Shown here piece by piece: positions 1-4,560 of a stretch of DNA of 7,528 bases; the stretch's first letter is position 1; each line of letters starts with the position of its first letter. Source of the stretch: an uncultured Acidobacteriota bacterium (GTDB lineage Bacteria > Acidobacteriota > Blastocatellia > Pyrinomonadales > Pyrinomonadaceae); the NCBI GenBank assembly GCA_902826385.1, contig CADEEU010000138.1, positions 1 through 7,528 on the forward strand, read 5' to 3'. Below the pieces are notes generated by a model that was given only the letters and a program-made list of their open reading frames with translations, was not told the DNA's origin and searched no databases. The position numbers were made by a program, and so were the translations under genes.

Positions 1-2880
1 GTGCTGCCGAACGCAGGCTTGCCCGAAGTAAAAGACGGCAAGCAGCATTACGACGAAACGCCCGAAACCTTTGCGGCACAGGTCGAGCATTTTGCCAGGG
101 ATTTTGGTACGAACATCGTCGGCGGATGCTGCGGCACGACGCCGGACCATTTGAAGCTGGTAATAGAACGCGTCGGTAAGATCCCACCAAAACAGCGCGA
201 TGCTAAATTGACGCCGTCCGCTTCGTCGATCTATTTTCAGCAACCTTACACTCAGGACGCTTCGTTTTTAATCGTCGGCGAACGCGTCAACGCATCCGGT
301 TCGAAAAAGATGCGTGATCTGCTCGACGCCGAAGATTGGGACGGGCTGATCAACCTCGCCAAATCGCAGGAAAAAGAGGGCGCCCACATCCTGGACGTGA
401 ATGTCGATTTCGTCGGCCGCGACGGCGTGGCGGACATGCACGAACTCGCCGCCCGGCTGGTGACGAACGTAAAGATCCCGATCATGTTCGATTCGACCGA
501 GTGGGAAAAAATGGAAGCCGGACTCGAACACGCGGGCGGCAAATCCATTCTCAACTCGACGAATTACGAAGACGGCGAGCCGCGATTTTTGAAAGTGCTT
601 GGGTTGGCGAAAGAATACGGTGCCGCGGTCGTCATCGGCCTGATCGACGAAGACGGAATGGCCCGAAAAGCCGAAGACAAGCTGCGGATCGCACGGCGTG
701 CGTATAGACAAGTCGTCGATTTCGGCATTCCGGCGCACGATATTTTCTTCGATCCACTGGCGTTGCCGATCTCAACCGGAATCGAAGAAGACCGCAAAAA
801 CGCAGACGAAACGATAACCGCAATTCGACAAATCAAAGCCGAAATGCCGGATGCGAACCTGATTTTGGGCGTGTCGAACATTTCGTTCGGCTTAAGCCCG
901 GCGGCGCGTGTCGTTTTGAATTCGGTGTTCCTGCACGACTGCGTCGAGGCAGGAATGAACTCGGCGATCGTCAATGCGTCGAAAATATTGCCGCTAATGC
1001 GCTTTAGCGAGCACGAGATCGATACCGCCCGCTACCTAATTTACGACCGGCGGAAGTTTGACGGCGACGTCTGCACCTACGATCCGCTCGCCGAATTTAC
1101 GACGCTGTTCCAGGGCAAGACGGCACAGTCGATTAAGCCCGATATCACTAACCTTCCCGTCGAAGAACGGTTGAAAGAACACATTATCGAAGGCGAAAAG
1201 ATCGGGCTGGAAGACTCGTTGAAGGAGGCGTTGAAAACCTATCCGCCGCTGGATATTATCAACAATCTTCTGCTAGATGGGATGAAGGTCGTCGGCGATC
1301 TGTTCGGCAGCGGGCAGATGCAGCTTCCGTTTGTTTTGCAGTCGGCCGAGGCGATGAAGGCAGCCGTTAAATTCCTCGAGCCTTTTATGGAAAAGGCCGA
1401 TTCGACCAACAAGGGCACGATGGTGCTTGCCACGGTGAAGGGTGATGTGCACGACATCGGCAAAAATCTGGTCGATATTATTTTGACCAACAATGGCTAT
1501 ATGGTAGTAAATCTCGGCATCAAACAGCCGATCGACAGTATTCTCGAGTCGCTTGCGGAGACAAAGGCCGACGCGGTTGGAATGAGCGGCCTGCTCGTAA
1601 AATCGACGCTCATTATGCGCGATAACCTGGAGATTATGAACGAGCGGGGAATCAACGTTCCGGTAATTTTGGGTGGAGCCGCTTTGAATCGCCGATACGT
1701 CGATAACGATCTTGTCCCGCTTTACGACGGCAAACTATTTTACGCTCGCGATGCCTTTGACGGACTGCATGCGATGGACGGCATAACCGCGGAACGCGGA
1801 ACGCGGAATGCGGAATCGAAGGCGGCGGTTGCTGGGGCAGAACCGCCTGCGTCAGCAGGTGGCGGAGCGCCCAAGGAGAAATCAAGATTACGCGATGTCG
1901 AATCTTTACCGCCCGCTGACGCAGGCGGTTCTGCCCTCGAGGACCTCGTCGGTGAAGACGCGAAGCTTGGGCAGGAAGCTGCTCGGGTTTCCTCGCGAAG
2001 ATCGGGCGACAGTTCACACACAACTCCTTCGGACATTTCTCGTAATATCGAGATCCCGAAAGCTCCGTTCTACGGCTCGAAAGTCGTCGAGATCACCGAT
2101 CTGACAAAAGTTTTCGCGTTCATCAACGAAACCGCTTTGTTCAAAGGCCAGTGGCAATTCAAACAGGGCCGCAAATCGAAGGAAGAATACGAACAGATTT
2201 TAGACGAGACAGTTTATCCGAAGTTTACCGAAATCAAGGCGAAGGCGATTCGCGAGAAACTGCTGGAAGCAAAGTTGGTCTACGGATATTTCCCATGTCG
2301 ATCGAGCGGAAACGATCTGATAATTTACGAGGACGATGAACGCACCGAACGGATGCGTTTCACCTTTCCGCGACAGCCTCTGGAACAGCGTGGAGGAAAG
2401 AATCTCTGCTTGGCTGACTATTTTAGGCCGACGAACCGGCCGCCCGCTGTCGCAGGCGGTTCTGCCACTGACGTCGTCGCGTTCCAACTGGTGACGATGG
2501 GACGAAAGGCCAGCGAACACGCGGCAGAGCTTTTTAAGGCCGATAATTATCAGGACTATCTTCTGTTTCACGGCCTATCGGTCGAATCAGCCGAAGCCCT
2601 CGCCGAGCTTTGGCATAAACGTGTTCGTGAAGAACTTGGCATTGCCGGAGCCGACGCGCCGGAACTGGCAAAGCTTTTCCATCAAGGCTATCAGGGCTCG
2701 CGTTTCAGCTTTGGCTACCCTGCGTGCCCGAATCTTGAAGATCAATCAAAGCTCTTCGAACTCCTCCAACCCGAACGAATCGGCGTCGAGTTGACCGAAG
2801 AATTCCAGCTCGATCCTGAGCAATCTACATCAGCGATCATCGTGCATCATCCGGAAGCGAAGTACTTCAATATAGAATAG
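1..2880 (+). CDS. metH: Cobalamin-dependent methionine synthase (5'-truncated by window edge)
   Basis: Transfers the methyl group of 5-methyltetrahydrofolate to homocysteine through methylcobalamin in the cytoplasm (EC 2.1.1.13). The visible 959 residues show the modules in MetH order. Residues 1-60 are the end of the homocysteine-binding domain, with GGCCGTTP giving two zinc-ligand cysteines, C43 and C44. Residues about 88-345 are the pterin-binding barrel, starting at GERVNASGS. Residues about 385-592 are the B12 cap and B12-binding domain, with GDVHDIGKN and H484 as the cobalt ligand. Residues about 683-959 are the reductive-activation domain, with RFSFGYPACP (R901, Y906) matching the AdoMet-binding RxxxGY motif. 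About 270 N-terminal residues lie upstream, so the GTG at base 1 is not the start. The linker at residues about 595-682 is long, low in complexity and carries repeat-derived peptides. A further copy sits at residues 814-822. The frame is open to a TAG stop, so the enzyme is probably functional. Confidence 0.96.
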   Translation: MLPNAGLPEVKDGKQHYDETPETFAAQVEHFARDFGTNIVGGCCGTTPDHLKLVIERVGKIPPKQRDAKLTPSASSIYFQQPYTQDASFLIVGERVNASGSKKMRDLLDAEDWDGLINLAKSQEKEGAHILDVNVDFVGRDGVADMHELAARLVTNVKIPIMFDSTEWEKMEAGLEHAGGKSILNSTNYEDGEPRFLKVLGLAKEYGAAVVIGLIDEDGMARKAEDKLRIARRAYRQVVDFGIPAHDIFFDPLALPISTGIEEDRKNADETITAIRQIKAEMPDANLILGVSNISFGLSPAARVVLNSVFLHDCVEAGMNSAIVNASKILPLMRFSEHEIDTARYLIYDRRKFDGDVCTYDPLAEFTTLFQGKTAQSIKPDITNLPVEERLKEHIIEGEKIGLEDSLKEALKTYPPLDIINNLLLDGMKVVGDLFGSGQMQLPFVLQSAEAMKAAVKFLEPFMEKADSTNKGTMVLATVKGDVHDIGKNLVDIILTNNGYMVVNLGIKQPIDSILESLAETKADAVGMSGLLVKSTLIMRDNLEIMNERGINVPVILGGAALNRRYVDNDLVPLYDGKLFYARDAFDGLHAMDGITAERGTRNAESKAAVAGAEPPASAGGGAPKEKSRLRDVESLPPADAGGSALEDLVGEDAKLGQEAARVSSRRSGDSSHTTPSDISRNIEIPKAPFYGSKVVEITDLTKVFAFINETALFKGQWQFKQGRKSKEEYEQILDETVYPKFTEIKAKAIREKLLEAKLVYGYFPCRSSGNDLIIYEDDERTERMRFTFPRQPLEQRGGKNLCLADYFRPTNRPPAVAGGSATDVVAFQLVTMGRKASEHAAELFKADNYQDYLLFHGLSVESAEALAELWHKRVREELGIAGADAPELAKLFHQGYQGSRFSFGYPACPNLEDQSKLFELLQPERIGVELTEEFQLDPEQSTSAIIVHHPEAKYFNIE
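1788..1815 (+). repeat. Heptanucleotide tandem repeat (4 units) inside metH
   Basis: Three units of CGCGGAA are followed directly by TGCGGAA, head to tail. They encode part of AERGTRNAE in the linker between the B12 and activation domains. The unit is not a multiple of three, so gain or loss of a unit would shift the downstream reading frame. Whether the copy number varies cannot be seen from one sequence. Confidence 0.85.
1836..1865 (-). repeat. Palindromic repeat, copy A (inverted relative to B and C)
   Basis: Copy A of a short palindromic element, in metH codons for AEPPASAGGG (residues about 613-622). Its first 21 bases are the exact reverse complement of 1915-1935 in copy B. Within the copy, CCGCCTGC and GCAGGTGGCGG face each other around a small loop, so it can form a hairpin. 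It stays in frame and encodes the same type of peptide as the oppositely oriented copies. Confidence 0.9.
1909..1935 (+). repeat. Palindromic repeat, copy B
   Basis: Copy B starts exactly on a codon boundary and encodes PPADAGGSA (metH residues 637-645). It forms a 21-bp perfect inverted repeat with copy A across a 58-base spacer, and is self-complementary through CCGCC...GGCGG. It differs from copy C at one base in 27. Confidence 0.92.
2440..2466 (+). repeat. Palindromic repeat, copy C, within the activation domain
   Basis: Copy C matches copy B at 26 of 27 bases in the same orientation and the same reading frame, encoding PPAVAGGSA (metH residues 814-822). It lies after LADYFRP and before VVAFQLVTMG. 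In E. coli MetH the equivalent position is a loop after NYCLADFVAP, so the element appears to occupy a loop and leave the fold intact. Confidence 0.92.
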
Positions 2881-2908
2881 TTTTCTAGTCCCGGCCTTAG
2901 GCGGCCTG

Positions 2909-2917
2909 TGCTATTAT
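2909..2917 (+). promoter_or_regulatory. Extended -10 promoter of the antitoxin-toxin pair, probably leaderless
   Basis: The sequence TGCTATTAT fits an extended -10 element (TGn followed by a TATAAT-like hexamer with one mismatch). The hexamer ends six bases before the antitoxin ATG at 2924, so the predicted transcription start is the A of the start codon. No Shine-Dalgarno sequence precedes that ATG, which fits a leaderless mRNA. No convincing -35 box is seen, as is usual with extended -10 promoters. The site lies between the metH stop and the antitoxin. Confidence 0.5.
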
Positions 2918-2923
2918 TCGTCT

Positions 2924-3154
2924 ATGAATACCGACGTAATACTTCCGTTGGAAAAAATGACCGTTGCTGAAAAGCTTGATGTTGTCGATCGCATAATGGA
3001 CGACCTTTCGCGAAACTCTTCGTCGATTCCCGTGATCGAGTGGCATGGCGAAGTTCTCAAACACCGTGCGGAAAATCTAGCGAACGGCACTGACCGATTC
3101 ATAACTATCGAAGAAGCCGAAAAGCGGATTCGCGAAAAAACCGGGCGCCAGTGA
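2924..3154 (+). CDS. Addiction module antitoxin (putative addiction module component family)
   Basis: A 76-residue acidic/basic helical protein. It resembles the short unstable antitoxins annotated as addiction module protein (TIGR02574 / Unstab_antitox type). Visible family features are the N-terminal LEKMTVAEKLDVVDRIMDDL helix, a central P-x-x-E-W-H segment, and a C-terminal basic tail ending EEAEKRIREKTGR. Such proteins bind and neutralise a RelE/ParE-type toxin and usually repress their own promoter. The stop overlaps the toxin GTG as GTGA (3151-3154), the classic coupled arrangement. The ATG at 2924 has no ribosome binding site but sits at the predicted transcription start. The gene is intact although its toxin partner is interrupted. 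Confidence 0.82.
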   Translation: MNTDVILPLEKMTVAEKLDVVDRIMDDLSRNSSSIPVIEWHGEVLKHRAENLANGTDRFITIEEAEKRIREKTGRQ

Positions 3155-3450
3155 AGATCGTTCTTACCGAATCGGCTTCCGATGATATTGCTGTCGGCTA
3201 TTTGTTTTATGAAAGACAGTCTCCCGGTCTCGGTGACTATTTTGAATCTTCGATTCTTACCGACATTCACTCTCTCGTAATTTACGCGGGAGTCCACGAA
3301 ATTCACTTCTAGATTTACTACCGTAAGATAGCCCGGCATTTTCCTTACGCGATCTACTACACGTTGGACGGCGATTCGATACGGATCTTCGCGGTTATCG
3401 ATACTAGACGTGATCCGGTTTACATCGAAGACCGAATAGACCGTTCCTGA
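3151..3450 (+). pseudogene. RelE/ParE-family toxin, interrupted by an in-frame TAG
   Basis: Reading from the GTG that overlaps the antitoxin stop, 99 codons run to a TGA at 3448-3450, with a single TAG at codon 54 (3310-3312). The product before the stop begins MKIVLTESASDDI and includes YFESSILTDIHSL and GVHEIHF. After the stop, YYRKIARHFPYAIYY and VIDTRRDP follow in the same frame. These are hallmarks of RelE/ParE plasmid-stabilisation toxins of about 95-100 residues, normally mRNA interferases or gyrase poisons. One substitution (GAG, AAG or CAG to TAG) explains the break, and there is no frameshift. The conserved C-terminal half is lost, so the toxin is probably inactive unless the stop is read through or is a sequencing error. 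Confidence 0.8.
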
Positions 3451-3470
3451 TCGCAAATCGACCCAATGCC

Positions 3471-4115
3471 ATGAGAATCGTCTGTCTTTCCGACACACAC
3501 AATTGCAACGAACAGATCGACGTTCCGGACGGCGACATCCTCATTCACTCCGGTGATGCGACCGTAATGGGTACGGTTGAAGAGATCAAGCGGTTCGATG
3601 AATGGTTCCGCGACCTTCCGCACCGGCGAAAGATTTTTGTTGCGGGGAATCACGACTGGCTTTTCGAACGCAACAATGAACTTGCACGGACGTTATTGAA
3701 CGCGAAAATAATTTACCTTCAGGATTCGCTTGCCGAGATCGACGGTCTCAAGATCTACGGCTCGCCGTGGCAGCCGCGGTTTTTTGATTGGGCATTCAAT
3801 CTGATGCGCGGGCCGGAGTTGGCGGCGAAGTGGAAGCTTATTCCCGACGACATCGACATTCTGGTCACGCATGGGCCGCTGCACGGGATACTCGATCTGG
3901 TCCCGAGACAAGGTTGGGACGAGAACACGGGTTGCGAAGAACTGCGGAAGCGAGTAGAGCAGATTGCAGAACTTGGAAGGCTAAAACTGCATGTGTTCGG
4001 CCACATTCACTGCGGTTACGGCACGCATGAGGAGTTCGGGGTCAAGTTCGTTAACGCCTCAACCTGCGACGAGCAATATAACCCGACTCAGCCGCCGATC
4101 GTTATCGATATTTAA
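3471..4115 (+). CDS. Calcineurin-like metallophosphoesterase (MPPED/239FB-like)
   Basis: A complete 214-residue cytoplasmic protein with all five metal-binding blocks of the calcineurin-like phosphoesterase fold in order: SDTH (D8, H10), GDA (D29), GNHD (N60, H61, D62), THGP (H134) and GHIH (H178, H180). The intact GHIH histidines suggest a competent di-metal centre. The length and the YGSPWQPRF and GPLHGILDLV segments resemble the bacterial relatives of animal MPPED1/MPPED2. The substrate cannot be read from sequence; cyclic nucleotide or other phosphodiester hydrolysis is usual for the family. It starts 20 bases after the toxin stop and could share the toxin-antitoxin transcript. No Shine-Dalgarno sequence is seen before the ATG, but the SDTH motif immediately following supports this start. 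Confidence 0.9.
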   Translation: MRIVCLSDTHNCNEQIDVPDGDILIHSGDATVMGTVEEIKRFDEWFRDLPHRRKIFVAGNHDWLFERNNELARTLLNAKIIYLQDSLAEIDGLKIYGSPWQPRFFDWAFNLMRGPELAAKWKLIPDDIDILVTHGPLHGILDLVPRQGWDENTGCEELRKRVEQIAELGRLKLHVFGHIHCGYGTHEEFGVKFVNASTCDEQYNPTQPPIVIDI

Positions 4116-4187
4116 AGGCCGATCCCGTCAATCCTTTCAACCGGCACATCTCTACACTTTCCTATTACCATTTGGGGCCGGTTACGG

Positions 4188-4216
4188 CGTCTCATTTTTT
4201 GATGCAAAATGAGACG
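4188..4216. repeat. Perfect 11-bp inverted repeat with 7-base loop
   Basis: CGTCTCATTTT (4188-4198) and AAAATGAGACG (4206-4216) are exact reverse complements around TTGATGC. There is no T-run after the stem on the plus strand, so it is not an obvious intrinsic terminator of the phosphoesterase gene ending 72 bases upstream. The same AAAATGAGACG arm recurs at 4290-4300. Confidence 0.85.
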
Positions 4217-4240
4217 GGTTAAGCATCCTGTTTGCAGCGT

Positions 4241-4313
4241 TTAAGCCCGATTTCGTCTCACATCGTTCGGGACATAGCGACGATATTGTAAAATGAGACG
4301 ATTTCGGCTCTAA
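4241..4313. repeat. Second, imperfect inverted repeat sharing the CGTCTCA arm
   Basis: The 20-base arms 4241-4260 and 4294-4313 match as reverse complements at 15 of 20 positions, including eight consecutive inner bases (TCGTCTCA). They enclose 33 bases that contain a further ATCGT...ACGAT pairing. Together with 4188-4216 this makes four alternating CGTCTCA/TGAGACG boxes in 113 bases. Confidence 0.7.
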
Positions 4314-4508
4314 ATGTTGCAATACAACAGGTTATGTCTGCTGTTCGAGATTTTGACTCATCACGGAATCGACCCCTGACAATCTTAACTAAGTTTGAAT
4401 TTTGAAAGATCGAGAATATTGGCGCGAAGGCCAACATTCGTGTTTGGTCACTTTCGCAGATGTTGCGTAGATTGTCAAATATTTTATATACGAAACATCG
4501 ACGAGCAA

Positions 4509-4542
4509 ATATCAGGGCGGTCGTTTCCGACAGCCCTGATAT
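4509..4542 (-). terminator. Probable terminator hairpin of the minus-strand metalloprotease
   Basis: ATATCAGGGC (4509-4518) pairs perfectly with GCCCTGATAT (4533-4542). After one mismatch the stem continues as GTCG/CGAC around a TTTC loop, giving about 14 paired positions. It begins 18 bases beyond the protease stop codon. The T-run following on the minus strand is short (ATTTGC), so termination may be weak or factor-assisted. Confidence 0.6.
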
Positions 4543-4560
4543 AAAACTCTACGCCCGGAA

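Larger units (their letters stand above)
4116..4560. other. Gene-free region between convergent genes, rich in inverted repeats
   Basis: No convincing coding sequence is seen. The stretch holds a cluster of CGTCTCA/TGAGACG inverted repeats (4188-4313). Next come smaller hairpins, TGTTG-caata-CAACA (4315-4329) and AACAG...CTGTT just after it. A tail reading AATCGACCCCTGAC ends at 4380. An imperfect 11-bp hairpin lies at about 4411-4440, and the probable terminator of the minus-strand protease is at 4509-4542. The density of hairpins suggests a decayed mobile or REP-type element, which is an inference. Confidence 0.6.

Noticed and set aside
1836..2466. The three PPAxAGG repeats as a CRISPR-like array
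   Set aside because: Spacing is irregular (about 43 and 504 bases), orientation alternates, and all copies lie in a continuous coding frame.
3310..3312. Reassigned TAG codon (non-standard genetic code)
   Set aside because: TAG properly ends metH at 2878-2880, just where the MetH family ends, and no other in-frame TAG occurs in the intact genes.
2914..3498. A 194-codon open frame on the minus strand opposite the toxin-antitoxin pair
   Set aside because: It lies antisense to two recognisable genes, has no ribosome binding site or family resemblance, and is explained by the codon pattern of the plus strand.
4188..4216. Intrinsic terminator of the phosphoesterase gene
   Set aside because: The stem is A/T-rich at its top, has no T-run after it on the plus strand, and is 72 bases from the stop; it is better treated as part of the inverted-repeat cluster.
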